Counted from the first letter of the stretch, positions 15,585-25,274 are shown. The stretch: DNA of 64,000 nt from JAEUOS01 sp046160545 (GCA_046160545.1 JBJXGS010000048.1:1-64000); one strand, 5' to 3'. Numbers and translations are program-made. The notes: a model not told the origin generated them from the sequence alone.

Positions 15585-17075
15585 TTACGCTTCGGCGCGT
15601 CCGAGCAGGAATTGCACCAAAAGCGGCACGGGCCGCCCGGTCGCCCCTTTTGCCGCTCCCCCCTTCCACGCGACGCCGGCGATGTCCAGGTGGGCCCAGT
15701 CGAACTTCTTGGCGTAGCGAGACAGGAAGCAGGCGGCTGTTACGCTGCCGGCCGGTCGGCCGCCGATGTTGGCCATGTCGGCGAAATTCGACTTCAGTTG
15801 CTCCTGGTAGTCATCCCACAGCGGCATGTGCCAGGCGCGGTCGTGCGCAATCTCGCCGGCGGCCAGCACTTCGCGCGCCAGCGGGTCGCTGTTGCTGTAC
15901 AGACCCGCGGCCACGTGCCCCAGTGCGATCACGCAGGCGCCGGTCAGGGTGGCGATGTCGATCACCGCCTGCGGGTTGTAGCGCTCGGCGTAGGTCAGCG
16001 CGTCGCACAGGATCAGGCGACCCTCTGCGTCGGTATTGAGAATCTCCACGGTCTGGCCCGACATGGTCGTGACGATGTCGCCGGGCTTGGTGGCCGCGCC
16101 GCCTGGCATGTTCTCGGTCGCGGGGACAAGGCCCACGACATTGAGCGGCAGCTTGAGAGCGGCGATGGCCTTGAAGGCGCCGAATACCGAGGCAGCACCG
16201 CACATGTCGAACTTCATCTCGTCCATGCCTTCGCCGGGCTTGAGCGAGATGCCGCCGGTGTCGAAGGTGATGCCCTTGCCGACCAGCACGACGGGCTTGT
16301 CGTCCGGCCGGCCGCCGCGATGGTTGAAGATGATGAACTTGGGCGGCTGGCGCGAACCGTTGGCCACCGACAGGAACGAACCCATCCCGAGCTCCTCGCA
16401 ACGGGCGCGGTCGAGCACCTCGCACTCCAGCCCCGCTTCGCGCGCCATCGCCTGAGCGCGATCGGCCAGGTAGGTCGGCGTGCACACGTTGCCCGGCAGG
16501 TTGCCCAGGTCGCGCGCGAGAGCGACGCCGCCGCCCACGGCTTCTCCTTCTTGCATGGCCTTTTCGGCAGCGGGCAGCTCGTTGCGCCGCTCGACCATCA
16601 GGGTCAGCTTGCGCAAGGGGCGGCGCACCTCATCCTTCTTGCTCTTCATCGCGTCGAAGCGGTATACCGACTCTGCGCCGATCATCGCGGCGTGGCGCAC
16701 CCGCCAGGCGATGTCGCGCCGCTTGACCGCAATCTCGGTCAGATAGATCGTGCCTTCGAAGGCACCGGTCTCATCCAATGTCTTGACCGCGGCGCGCACG
16801 GCTTCGCGATACTCGCGGTCGCGAAAGTCCTTCTCGCGGCCCAGTCCGACCAGGAGCACGCGGTCTCCGAGGATGCCCGGCACGTTGTGCAGGAGGAGTG
16901 TGCGGCCCGCCTTGCCCTCCATGTCGCCGCGTCGCACGATGTCGGAAATGTAACCCTTGCTGGCGGCGTCGAGACGCTCCGCTGCTTGCGAAAGCTTGCG
17001 CGGCTCAAACACGCCAACGACGATGCAGGCGCTGCGCTGCTTTTCGGGACTGCCGCTCTTTATGCTAAATTCCAT
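15585..17075 (-). CDS. pepA: Leucyl aminopeptidase (cytosol aminopeptidase, M17)
   Basis: 496 residues. The catalytic C-terminal domain has VGKGITFDTGGISLKPG, with metal-binding residues, and the family signature NTDAEGRLIL, which carries metal-ligand Asp and Glu. The N-terminal regulatory domain is complete. The enzyme removes N-terminal residues in peptide turnover, and in E. coli PepA also binds DNA. ATG 17075-17073 has a GGGGAG ribosome site; an in-frame start farther upstream would add 29 unconserved residues that cross the likely promoter. It is divergent from lptF, a pairing common in proteobacteria. Confidence 0.96.
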   Translation of the reverse strand: MEFSIKSGSPEKQRSACIVVGVFEPRKLSQAAERLDAASKGYISDIVRRGDMEGKAGRTLLLHNVPGILGDRVLLVGLGREKDFRDREYREAVRAAVKTLDETGAFEGTIYLTEIAVKRRDIAWRVRHAAMIGAESVYRFDAMKSKKDEVRRPLRKLTLMVERRNELPAAEKAMQEGEAVGGGVALARDLGNLPGNVCTPTYLADRAQAMAREAGLECEVLDRARCEELGMGSFLSVANGSRQPPKFIIFNHRGGRPDDKPVVLVGKGITFDTGGISLKPGEGMDEMKFDMCGAASVFGAFKAIAALKLPLNVVGLVPATENMPGGAATKPGDIVTTMSGQTVEILNTDAEGRLILCDALTYAERYNPQAVIDIATLTGACVIALGHVAAGLYSNSDPLAREVLAAGEIAHDRAWHMPLWDDYQEQLKSNFADMANIGGRPAGSVTAACFLSRYAKKFDWAHLDIAGVAWKGGAAKGATGRPVPLLVQFLLGRAEA

Positions 17076-17112
17076 GGGCTCCCCAGACGCTGGGTCGGTG
17101 AAATAGCTTGTG

Positions 17113-17142
17113 ATTATGACGCGCTTTTCGCGGAATATCCAA
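17113..17142 (-). promoter_or_regulatory. Possible promoter of pepA
   Basis: On the minus strand CATAAT (17118-17113) lies 18 bases after TTGGAT (17142-17137). Start of transcription would be near 17106, 30 bases before the pepA ATG. The -10 is good and the -35 poor. A CGCG-AAAAG-CGCG dyad lies in the spacer. Confidence 0.4.
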
Positions 17143-17168
17143 GTTTCACCCGTTTCCTGCAAAATCCG

Positions 17169-18257
17169 ATGATCTTCAGCCGCGCGCTGCGGCGCGAGTT
17201 CAACCAGGTCGCCGGGGCGGTGTTCGTCACGCTATTCACCGTGCTGGCGACCACCCAGTCGATCCGACTATTGGGCAACGCCGCGACCGGACGACTCGCA
17301 TCCGAAGCCGTGTTTCCGCTGCTCGGATTCTCGGCCCTGGGTTACCTGCCGGTCCTACTTTCGCTTACGGTATTCCTGTCGGTCCTGCTGGCGATCTCGC
17401 GCCAGTACCGCGATTCCGAGATGGTGGTCTGGTTCGCCAGCGGCCAGCCGCTGACCGCGTGGATCAGGCCGGTCCTGGTATTCACGCTGCCGTTCTTTGT
17501 GATCATCTCGGCTTTGAGTTTTCTTGTGTCGCCTTGGGCGGTGCGCGAAGCGGAGCGTTACAAGGCGCAGCTCTCGTCCCGCGACGATGCCGCGCGCATC
17601 GCTCCCGGGACCTTCAAGGAATCCAGCAGCGGCGAGCGCGTTTTCTTTGTCGAGAACGTCGCCGGCGACGCAACGAGCGTACAGAACGTCTTTGTCAGTT
17701 CCTTGCAGCATGGGCGCATGGGGGTCATCGTCAGCCGTCGCGGCTCCATCCAGATCGCCGCGAACGGCGACAAGTTCATGGTCATGGAGGGCGGCCGGCG
17801 CTACGAGGGCGAGCCAGGCAAACTCGACTTCAAGATCATGGAGTTCGAGCGCTACTCGGTGCGTGTCGAGCAGAGCGGGCGCAGCGCCACCCCGGAATCG
17901 AGCCCCAAGCAGCTGGCCACCACGCAACTCCTGGCCGAGCGCACCAATCCGAACAAGGGCGAGTTCCTGTGGCGCATCGGCGTGCCATTGTCCACGCTCA
18001 CCTTGGCGCTCCTGGCGATCCCGCTGGCCTTCGTCAATCCACGCGCGGGTCGCTCGGTCAACCTGGCCTTCGCCTTCCTGGTCTACCTCTTCTACAGCAA
18101 CTGCATCAGCATCACCCAGGCCTGGGTGGCGCAGGGCCGGGTGGGCTTTCATTCGGCCTGGTGGCTGGTGCACGTGGCGATGGCAGCGCTGCTCCTGCTC
18201 CTGTTCTGGAGACGGCTTGCGGTCGGCTCCAATCTCCGCTCGCTGGTGCGCGCATGA
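17169..18257 (+). CDS. lptF: LPS export ABC transporter permease LptF
   Basis: 362 residues in the YjgP/YjgQ fold. An N-terminal block of membrane helices (opening MIFSRALRREFNQVAGAVF) is followed by a periplasmic beta-jellyroll (about residues 120-270), then three C-terminal helices including RIGVPLSTLTLALLAIPLAF. With LptG and LptB it extracts LPS from the inner membrane and passes it to LptC. The next gene, lptG, overlaps its stop (ATGA), so the two are translationally coupled. Confidence 0.95.
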   Translation: MIFSRALRREFNQVAGAVFVTLFTVLATTQSIRLLGNAATGRLASEAVFPLLGFSALGYLPVLLSLTVFLSVLLAISRQYRDSEMVVWFASGQPLTAWIRPVLVFTLPFFVIISALSFLVSPWAVREAERYKAQLSSRDDAARIAPGTFKESSSGERVFFVENVAGDATSVQNVFVSSLQHGRMGVIVSRRGSIQIAANGDKFMVMEGGRRYEGEPGKLDFKIMEFERYSVRVEQSGRSATPESSPKQLATTQLLAERTNPNKGEFLWRIGVPLSTLTLALLAIPLAFVNPRAGRSVNLAFAFLVYLFYSNCISITQAWVAQGRVGFHSAWWLVHVAMAALLLLLFWRRLAVGSNLRSLVRA

Positions 18258-19333
18258 AGGTGCTCAGCCGGTACCTGGCGCGCGAGATCCGCGCCGCGAC
18301 CTGGCTGGTGCTGCTGGCCTTTCTGGGGCTGTTTGCATTCTTCGATCTGGTCAACGAACTCGCGGATATCGGCAAGGGCGACTACCGGTTGGGGCACGCT
18401 GCGATATTCGTGCTGCTCTCCGTCCCGGGCAACATCTACGAACTCATGCCCATCGCGGCCTTGATCGGTGCCGTGTACGCGCTGGCCCAGCTGGCCGCGC
18501 ATTCCGAGATCACGGTCATGCGCGTCTCGGGGCTCTCGACCCGGCGCGCGGTCGGCACGATTCTGCGCGCCGGCCTCTTGTTCGTGCTCATCACGTTTCT
18601 GCTGGGCGAATTCGTCGCGCCGCCGGCCGAACGCGCCGGGCAGGCCATGCGCTTGAAGGCTCTGACTTCGGTGATCGCGCAGGAGTTCCGCTCCGGACTG
18701 TGGGTCAAGGATGACCTGCGCTTCCTCAACGTGCGCGAGGTCAAGCCCGATACCAGCCTTGTGGGTGTGCGCATCTATGAATTCGACCGCGACTACCGAC
18801 TCACTTCGATCAGTTTCGCCGAGCGCGGAGAGTATCTGCCGCCCAACAGCTGGCGCCTGACCGGCGTGACGCGCACGCACATGGCCGCCGGTGACCGGCC
18901 TGCAAGAATCGAGTCCGTCGCCGAATACGTGTGGACCTCAGAGCTCAACCCCGACATCCTGGGTGTGCTCCTGGTGCAGCCTGACAAGATGTCGATTGTG
19001 ACCCTGTACCAGTACACGCAGCACCTGGCCGACAACAAGCAGAAGACCGAGCGCTACGACATCGCGCTGTGGAAGAAGCTCATTTACCCGCTGGCGGTGC
19101 TGGTCATGATGGTGCTGGCGCTACCCTTCGCCTACCTGCAGGTGCGCTCCGGCGGTGTTTCCTTCAAGATCTTCACCGGCATCATGCTGGGGCTGGTGTT
19201 TCACCTGCTCAACAGCCTCTTCGCCCATCTCGGGACGATCAACACCTGGCCGCCCTTCCTCTCGGCGGTCACACCGTCGGTCATGTTCGTCCTGCTGGCT
19301 CTCATCATGCTGTGGCGGGCCGGGCGCGCCTGA
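18254..19333 (+). CDS. lptG: LPS export ABC transporter permease LptG
   Basis: 359 residues with the LptG opening MKVLSRYLAREIRAATW, a coupling segment SEITVMRVSGLSTRR, a periplasmic jellyroll and three closing helices that include LYPLAVL-type and FKIFTGIMLGLVFHLLN segments. It pairs with LptF. Its ATG overlaps the lptF stop by four bases. It ends 12 bases before the stop of the convergent AhpD-like gene; no terminator is evident between them. Confidence 0.95.
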   Translation: MKVLSRYLAREIRAATWLVLLAFLGLFAFFDLVNELADIGKGDYRLGHAAIFVLLSVPGNIYELMPIAALIGAVYALAQLAAHSEITVMRVSGLSTRRAVGTILRAGLLFVLITFLLGEFVAPPAERAGQAMRLKALTSVIAQEFRSGLWVKDDLRFLNVREVKPDTSLVGVRIYEFDRDYRLTSISFAERGEYLPPNSWRLTGVTRTHMAAGDRPARIESVAEYVWTSELNPDILGVLLVQPDKMSIVTLYQYTQHLADNKQKTERYDIALWKKLIYPLAVLVMMVLALPFAYLQVRSGGVSFKIFTGIMLGLVFHLLNSLFAHLGTINTWPPFLSAVTPSVMFVLLALIMLWRAGRA

Positions 19334-19345
19334 GCTGAAAGCGCT

Positions 19346-19933
19346 TCAGGTCTTGCTGCGCGGTACGCGGCCCATCAGGTAGAACTCGTCGTTGGGCCGC
19401 ATGCCGGTCAGGTTGGCCATGCGGTTGGACAGCCCGAAAAAGGCCGAGATGGCGCCGATGTCCCAGATGTCCTCATCCGAAAATCCGTGCGCGTGCAGGG
19501 CGGCGAAGTCCGTCTCGCCGATGCTCGCGGACTCGAAGGCGACCTTGATCGCGAAATCGCACATGGCGCGCTGGCGCGGCGTGATGTCGGCCTTGAGATG
19601 ATTGGTCGCGACCTGGTCGGCCACCAGGGGCTTCTTTTCATAGATGCGCAACAGCGCGCCGTGCGCCACCACGCAGTACAGGCACTGGTTGCGTCCCGAG
19701 ACGGCGACCACGATCATCTCGCGATCACCCTTGGTAAGGCCGCCACCTTCCTTCAGCATCAGCGCGTCGTGGTAGGTGAAGAACGCGCGCCACTCGGCCG
19801 GCCGGTGCGCAAAGGCCAGGAACACGTTGGGAACGAAACCGGCTTTCTCCTGGGTTTCGAGAATGCGCGCGCGGATGTCCTCGGGCAGGTCCTTGAGCTC
19901 GGGAATGGGATAGCGGCTGATCGGCATTGACAT
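19346..19933 (-). CDS. Peroxidase-related, AhpD/carboxymuconolactone decarboxylase-fold protein
   Basis: 195 residues. The central motif NQCLYCVVAHG has the Cys-x-x-Cys and following His of AhpD-like peroxidases. The surrounding LTKGDREMIVVAVSG and FGLSNRMANLTGMRPNDEFY are typical of the uncharacterised peroxidase-related subfamily. The likely role is thiol-based peroxide reduction in the cytoplasm. ATG 19933 is chosen because GGAG lies six bases upstream; an in-frame TTG four codons earlier overlaps that ribosome site. It is the last gene behind the msbA-glycosyltransferase operon, 41 bases after it. Confidence 0.85.
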   Translation of the reverse strand: MSMPISRYPIPELKDLPEDIRARILETQEKAGFVPNVFLAFAHRPAEWRAFFTYHDALMLKEGGGLTKGDREMIVVAVSGRNQCLYCVVAHGALLRIYEKKPLVADQVATNHLKADITPRQRAMCDFAIKVAFESASIGETDFAALHAHGFSDEDIWDIGAISAFFGLSNRMANLTGMRPNDEFYLMGRVPRSKT

Positions 19934-19974
19934 TGCATGCTCCAAGTAGCGACACCAGGCAGGTGCCGACGAAT

Positions 19975-21099
19975 TTACAGTAGTGCGTGCGCGTCCTCGA
20001 TCAACGCGGCGACACGGGTGTTGAAGCTCGGCTGCGAAAAGCGGGCCAGATGTGCCTGCGCCTGGCGCGCATCCAGACGCGGCGCGGCGAGCGCGCGCTT
20101 GAGCACCGCCGCGAAGTCGGCACCGCCGTCCTCGCGCGGGTCGCGGTACAGGTAGCCGGTTTCACCGTCGGCGACCGTCTCGGTGAATGGCGGTGCACGC
20201 ACCGCCAGTACCGGGGTGCCGAGGGTCTGCGCCTCGATGAGGTTCAAGCCCAGCGCTTCTTTTTCCGGAAGCCCGGAGAGCAGGAAATCGAGTTGCGGGT
20301 AGATCGCCTCCGGATGCTGCACGCGTCCCCAGAAGCGGGCGCGCTCGCGTAGCGGCGCAAGCGCGCGCTTCAAGTCGGTGACCGAACGATAGCCGCCGTT
20401 GCCAAAGACTTCCACGCGCGCGTCGGGTAGCGCCGCGATCGCGGGTGCGATGTGGGCGAACAGCCGGTCGAACTGCTTGATCGGGCCGATCGCCGAGATA
20501 ATGCCGAGCGTCGGCGCCCCCGTGCGCGCAAACGGTTTCGCGGGGTGCAGCGCGAAGCGCAGCGGGTCGAACCACGACAGGACGCGGTCGCGCCACTTGC
20601 GCTGGTCCCACGAGTAGAGGAGGCCAGGGCGCAGGGTGTCCGGCCGCGCGGTGTCGAAGCGTTCGAACTCGGCGACGCCGTACAAGGGCTCGGGGAAGGC
20701 GGCGGTGATGCCGACTTGAGGCAGGGTCGACAACACGTGTTGCGACACGGCGTAGACGCGGTGATAGCGCGCCAGGGCACCGGCGCGCCGACCCGCTAGA
20801 GGCATGTGGCAAAAGCCGGTCAGGAGGTGATGCGGCAGGACCGCGTCGACGAATCCGTCGCTGACCGGCGCGTGGGTCACAAGCCAGGCGCGTTGCGGCA
20901 GGCGCGACACAATCGCCGCATCGGATTCGACCGGTTCGATGCGAGCGCCAAGGGCGCGCAGCGCGCCCCAGTGGCGCGCCCGCGGATGCGCGTGCAGTGT
21001 CACCTGGCAACCGTTGGCGGCGAGTGCGCGCACAAAAAAGATCGTGTACACCTCCGCACCCAGCAGGTTCTCTTGCAGGTTGACGACGTGGCAATGCAT
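19975..21099 (-). CDS. Glycosyltransferase, GT4-like
   Basis: 374 residues, GT-B fold. The opening CHVVNLQENLLGAEVYTIFF is the nucleotide-sugar transferase N-domain with a GAE-type loop. The C-domain has GIISAIGPIKQFDRLFAHI and PEKEALGLNLIEAQTLGTPV, where the E-x7-E motif lies, then DGETGYLY. It probably adds a sugar to the LPS core or a related glycan; donor and acceptor are unknown. It starts two bases after the upstream GT9 gene's stop and belongs to the msbA operon. Confidence 0.82.
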   Translation of the reverse strand: MHCHVVNLQENLLGAEVYTIFFVRALAANGCQVTLHAHPRARHWGALRALGARIEPVESDAAIVSRLPQRAWLVTHAPVSDGFVDAVLPHHLLTGFCHMPLAGRRAGALARYHRVYAVSQHVLSTLPQVGITAAFPEPLYGVAEFERFDTARPDTLRPGLLYSWDQRKWRDRVLSWFDPLRFALHPAKPFARTGAPTLGIISAIGPIKQFDRLFAHIAPAIAALPDARVEVFGNGGYRSVTDLKRALAPLRERARFWGRVQHPEAIYPQLDFLLSGLPEKEALGLNLIEAQTLGTPVLAVRAPPFTETVADGETGYLYRDPREDGGADFAAVLKRALAAPRLDARQAQAHLARFSQPSFNTRVAALIEDAHALL

Positions 21100-21101
21100 C
21101 G

Positions 21102-22196
21102 TCAGGGCGCGAGCAGGCCTTCGCCGGCCGCGATCACCGCATCGATTGACAGCGCGTCCATGCAGGCAGGCGCCGCGCAGCGGTCGGTGCTGCGCTGGCA
21201 GCGACGCACCCAGGCGATCTCGCGTTTGAACAGGGTGCGCTGGTCGCGGCACGGGAAGCCGGGTGCGATGACAGCCTCGAAGCGGTGCTGCCGCCAGAAG
21301 CGACTGGCGCCGAAGAGCACGTCCGAGCCGGGGCCGAAGAGGCACAGGGTCGGCGTGCCCGTGATGCGCGCCAGGTGCACTACGCCCGTGTCCGGCGCAA
21401 CAAGCAGCGCCGCGCCAGCGAGCAGATGCCACAGTTGCGCCAGGTCCAGCTGGCCAGCAAAAGACTGATAGCCTTGCTGCGGATCGATTTCGGCAACCAG
21501 TGCCTCTTCTCCCGGCCCGGCCGACCAGACGACTTCGAGCGGATTGGCGCGCTTGGTCAGGTGCTCCGCGAGCGCGCGCCAGCGTTCGCTATCCCAGCGG
21601 CGCAGCGGCGATCCGGCCCCCACATGGAGTACCGCGTAAGGCGCGCGTGGCGATTCGAAGGGTGCGCAGGCGGGAGCCAGCCAGTTGCGCGCATCGAAGA
21701 CCTCGTCACCGTCGCCGGCCAGTCCGGCAAAGAGGTCCGCCAGGTGGGTCGGCGTGGCAGGCCATGCCACCAGTTCGTCGACCAGGTGGTTCTTCCAGCC
21801 CGGAGTGTCGCGCGCGAAGGCGACCACCCAGCGTGCGCCGGCAGCGCGCGCCAGGAGGGCGTGGCGGTTGTCGCCCGGCACGTAGGCCAGGTCGAACGGG
21901 CCGCGGCGCGTGATTGCGCGCGCATCACCGGGCCGGCGTGGATCGAACGGCAATGCTTCGACTCCCCACGGGCGCGTGGCATACAGCGGCAGGCAGGCCG
22001 GCGCGACGGTGAACACGACTTCAGCGCGCGGGTGCTGCCGGCGCAGGCGCGCCAGCAGCGCGCCAAGCATCAGTGTGTCGCCCAGGAGCAGGTGGTGGGC
22101 CACAAGAATGCGCTCGATGCGTGCCGGACGCGCCCGCTGGCCAAAGCGCAGCAAGGCGCGCGGCACGACATGCGCCCGTGTGGCCAGGCGACTCAT
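21102..22196 (-). CDS. Glycosyltransferase family 9 (heptosyltransferase-like)
   Basis: 364 residues. The N-domain has ILVAHHLLLGDTLMLGALLARL, the heptosyltransferase opening. The C-domain has VLHVGAGSPLRRW and LLVAPDTGVVHLARITGTPTLCLFGP, the ADP-heptose binding loops. The C-terminus carries Cys residues (CRDQRTL, RRCQRSTDRCAAPAC) where related proteins have a CxxC-type cluster. It probably transfers heptose or another sugar to the LPS inner core. Its ATG overlaps the stop of the GT4 gene before it (4 bases). Confidence 0.87.
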   Translation of the reverse strand: MSRLATRAHVVPRALLRFGQRARPARIERILVAHHLLLGDTLMLGALLARLRRQHPRAEVVFTVAPACLPLYATRPWGVEALPFDPRRPGDARAITRRGPFDLAYVPGDNRHALLARAAGARWVVAFARDTPGWKNHLVDELVAWPATPTHLADLFAGLAGDGDEVFDARNWLAPACAPFESPRAPYAVLHVGAGSPLRRWDSERWRALAEHLTKRANPLEVVWSAGPGEEALVAEIDPQQGYQSFAGQLDLAQLWHLLAGAALLVAPDTGVVHLARITGTPTLCLFGPGSDVLFGASRFWRQHRFEAVIAPGFPCRDQRTLFKREIAWVRRCQRSTDRCAAPACMDALSIDAVIAAGEGLLAP

Positions 22197-23308
22197 CGCG
22201 CCGCTGCCCGGCTGAACACTGCCTGCATGGCGTCGAGCATGACGTCCGTGCCGTGCCGCTCGCGCACCAGCGCCGCCGCGCGTTCGCCGAGGGCCCGCGC
22301 CAGGCCTGGGTCAGCCGCCAGGCGCGCGATCGCACCCGCCAGCGCCGCGGCGTCCTGCTTTGCGACGACGAGCGCGGTCTCGCCGTCACGCGCCACCTCG
22401 CCGATCGCACCGGCATCGGTGGTGACAATGGGCAGCGCGCAGGCACCGGCCTGCAGGATCGCCTGCGGAACGCCCTCGTTGGCGTAGGAGGGCAGGGCGA
22501 ACACATCCAGGCACTGCAGCCAGGGCACCACATCGGCCTGGTTGCCGGCAAAGCTGACGCGCGCGCTCACCCCGGCCCTGCTGGCGCGTTCCTCCAGTGC
22601 CGCGCGCTGCGGCCCGTCGCCTACTATCACCAGGTGCGCATCCGGCAGCTGCGCCAGCGCGTCGATCAGATAGCGATGACCCTTCCAGCTGCGCAGTGTG
22701 GCGACGATGCCAATTAGGAGCGGCACAGCCGGCAGGCCCAGGCGCTCGCGCACTGCACGGCGCGATTCGACCGACGTCGCCGGGACAAAGCGGCCAAGGT
22801 CGATGCCGGTCGGCACCGAGACGATGCGCGCGGCATCGAAGCCGTTATCGCGCACGAGCTGTTCCTTGAGCGAGGTGCCGGTGGTGACGATGGTGCGCGT
22901 GGCCGACTGGTACAGCCAGCGTGTCGCGGCGTTGCCGGGCACGGCGGCGGAGATGTGGCGCGTGCGCACCAGCGCCGGTGCCCGTCGCAAGGTCGTGCAG
23001 GCAAGGGCGGCGAGCCAGCTATCGGTCGAGCTGTGGGTGTTGACGACATCGGCCGAATGCGCGGCCAGCCAGGCGCGCATGGCCCAGGCCCCCGCCAGGC
23101 GCTTTTTCTCGATCGGCAGCGCGTCGACGGCGATGCCGCGGCGCTGTGCCTCGTCGTGAATGCGCGCCTGCGGAGGGCAGGCCAGGCGCAGCGCATGTCC
23201 GCGTGCCGCCATGCCCTCGATCTCGGCCAGGATGCGGATCTCCTGCCCGCCCCAGCCGCACGAACTCTCGGTATGCAGGATCGCAAGGCGCGCGGCGGGT
23301 GCGTTCAC
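22193..23308 (-). CDS. Glycosyltransferase family 4
   Basis: 371 residues with a full GT-B layout. The N-domain has ILHTESSCGWGGQEIRILAE, with the Gly-rich acceptor loop and a Gln-Glu. The C-domain has GIVATLRSWKGHRYLIDALAQL, HLVIVGDGPQR and ALPSYANEGVPQAILQAGACALPIV, where the Glu-Gly-x-Pro loop contacts the donor. It resembles LPS core GT4 enzymes found behind msbA in betaproteobacteria. It overlaps msbA's stop by 4 bases (ATGA) and the next gene's start by 4, so the three are coupled. Confidence 0.9.
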   Translation of the reverse strand: MNAPAARLAILHTESSCGWGGQEIRILAEIEGMAARGHALRLACPPQARIHDEAQRRGIAVDALPIEKKRLAGAWAMRAWLAAHSADVVNTHSSTDSWLAALACTTLRRAPALVRTRHISAAVPGNAATRWLYQSATRTIVTTGTSLKEQLVRDNGFDAARIVSVPTGIDLGRFVPATSVESRRAVRERLGLPAVPLLIGIVATLRSWKGHRYLIDALAQLPDAHLVIVGDGPQRAALEERASRAGVSARVSFAGNQADVVPWLQCLDVFALPSYANEGVPQAILQAGACALPIVTTDAGAIGEVARDGETALVVAKQDAAALAGAIARLAADPGLARALGERAAALVRERHGTDVMLDAMQAVFSRAAAR

Positions 23309-25101
23309 GGCGCGGCGCTGGAGTCGCCCGCGCGACCCTCGGTCGCGTACTGGATGCGATACAGGTTGGCGTACAGCCCGTCGGCCGCCAGCAGCACGCC
23401 GTGGGTGCCGGACTCGACAATGCGCCCGCGGTCGAGCACGACGATGCGATCGGCCTTCTCGATCGTCGACAGTCGATGCGCGATGACCAGCGTGGTGCGG
23501 TTGCGCATCAGCACTTCCAGCGCGGCCTGAACCGCGCGCTCGGACTCCGAATCCAGGGCCGAGGTGGCCTCGTCCAGGATCAGCACCGGCGCATCCTTGA
23601 GCAGCGCACGCGCGATGGCGAGGCGCTGGCGTTGCCCGCCCGACAGGCGCACGCCGTCCTCGCCGATGGGGGTGTCAAATCCCTGCGGCAGTTCGGCGAT
23701 GAACGCGGTGGCGTAAGCGGCGGCGGCGGCGCGCTCGATATCGGCGCGCGGCGCATTGCGCTTCGACCCGTAGGCGATGTTGGCCGCAACCGTGTCGTTA
23801 AACAGCACCACATCCTGCGACACCAGCGCCAGGTTCTCGCGCAGCGAGGCGAGCTTCAGGTCCTCAAGGTCGATGTCGTCGAGCGTGATGCGCCCGCTTT
23901 GCGGGTGATAGAAGCGCGGGATCAGGTTGGCCAGCGTGGTCTTGCCCCCGCCGGAGGGGCCGACCAGCGCGACGGTTTCGCCGGGTGCGATTTCAAGCGT
24001 CACGTGTTCCAGCGCCTGCCGTTCGCTGCCCGAGTAGGCGAATCCCACGTCGCGAAACGACAACGCGCCGCGCGCACGCGCCAGCGTTTGCGTGCCGCGA
24101 TCGTCTTCCGGAGCTTCGTCGAGGATGGTGAAGACCGACTCCGCCGCCGCCAGCCCGCGCTGCAGCGGCGCGTTGACGTCCGCCAGGTGCTTGAGCGGCG
24201 CCAGCAGCATCAGCATCGCGGTGATGAAGGAGACGAAACCGCCCACGGTGGTCTGGTCCTGGGTCGACTGCACCAGCGCGATGGCCACGACAATGGCCAG
24301 CGCGATCGCCCCCACCAACTGGGTGATCGGCACGGTCGCCGCGGCGGCGATGGTCTGGCGCATGTTGAAGCCGCGCAGCGCCGCGTTGGCGGCGTGAAAG
24401 CGCTCGGCCTCGTACTTCTCGCCGCCGTGCACCTTGACAACCTTGTGCGCATCGATGGTCTCGCCCAGTACATGGGTGATGGCGCCCATGCTCTTTTGCG
24501 CCTCGCGGCTCATGCGCCGCAGGCGCCCGGCGAAGAGGCGCACGATGAAGGCCGAGACGGGCACGATCGCAATCGCGATCAGGGTCAGGCGCCAGTTCTC
24601 GTAGAGCATCCAAGCCAAAAGGCCGACGATGGTGAGCGAATCGCGCACCAGCACGGTCAGCACCGTGGTCGCGGCACTGGTCACGTTGTTCACATCAAAG
24701 GCCACCCGCGAAATCAGCGTGCCCGAAGACTGGTTGTTGAAGAAGGTCGTCGGCAGGCGCACCAGGCGCTCGAACATCGCATCGCGCATGTCCATCAAGA
24801 TGCGGTTGGACACCCAAGCCAGCGTGTAGGAGGTGAGAAAGGTGATGATCCCGCGCAGGAGGAAGATGCCGATCAGCGCCAGCGGAATCCAGGCAATCGA
24901 CGCGCCGCCCTTGGCGCCGAAGCCGTCGTTGAGCATGGGTTTCATGAGCGCCGGAAAAAGCGGCTCGGTCAGCGCCGCCAGCGCCATGCCAAGGAGGCCC
25001 AGCGCAAAGACCGCGCGATAAGGCGCGACATAGCTCAGCAGGCGCCGGTACAGGCGCATGCTGTCAAGTTCAATTTCGGGCCGCGTGGCCGGCGAAGTCA
25101 T
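23305..25101 (-). CDS. msbA: Lipid A export ATP-binding/permease MsbA
   Basis: 598 residues, a half-transporter with six membrane helices (about 30-300) and a nucleotide-binding domain. Walker A GPSGGGKTT lies near 381-389, followed by the signature LSGGQRQRLAIARA, the Walker B VLILDEATSALD and the switch His in VIAHRLSTIE. It flips lipid A-core from the inner to the outer leaflet. ATG 25101-25099 gives the usual N-terminus; an in-frame start 30 bases upstream adds ten unconserved residues. It leads an operon with three glycosyltransferases, so core building and flipping are probably produced together. Confidence 0.93.
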   Translation of the reverse strand: MTSPATRPEIELDSMRLYRRLLSYVAPYRAVFALGLLGMALAALTEPLFPALMKPMLNDGFGAKGGASIAWIPLALIGIFLLRGIITFLTSYTLAWVSNRILMDMRDAMFERLVRLPTTFFNNQSSGTLISRVAFDVNNVTSAATTVLTVLVRDSLTIVGLLAWMLYENWRLTLIAIAIVPVSAFIVRLFAGRLRRMSREAQKSMGAITHVLGETIDAHKVVKVHGGEKYEAERFHAANAALRGFNMRQTIAAAATVPITQLVGAIALAIVVAIALVQSTQDQTTVGGFVSFITAMLMLLAPLKHLADVNAPLQRGLAAAESVFTILDEAPEDDRGTQTLARARGALSFRDVGFAYSGSERQALEHVTLEIAPGETVALVGPSGGGKTTLANLIPRFYHPQSGRITLDDIDLEDLKLASLRENLALVSQDVVLFNDTVAANIAYGSKRNAPRADIERAAAAAYATAFIAELPQGFDTPIGEDGVRLSGGQRQRLAIARALLKDAPVLILDEATSALDSESERAVQAALEVLMRNRTTLVIAHRLSTIEKADRIVVLDRGRIVESGTHGVLLAADGLYANLYRIQYATEGRAGDSSAAP

Positions 25102-25274
25102 GCGGTCGGGAAAGGGCGCGACGCACCGCAATCAAGAGACGGTTGACGCGGCGCCGCGGCAGGGCCGAGGGGGCGAAGCGCGGATTTTACCTGCCGGCCT
25201 TGATCGCCAACCGGTCCGCAGTCATCAATGCATAATCAATCAAGACTCACCTTCGAAACGGCTACAAACTTCTC

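Noticed and set aside
15612..17160. Plus-strand frame running into lptF from opposite pepA and holC
   Set aside because: Only the part from 17169 has LptF motifs. The rest is antisense to pepA.
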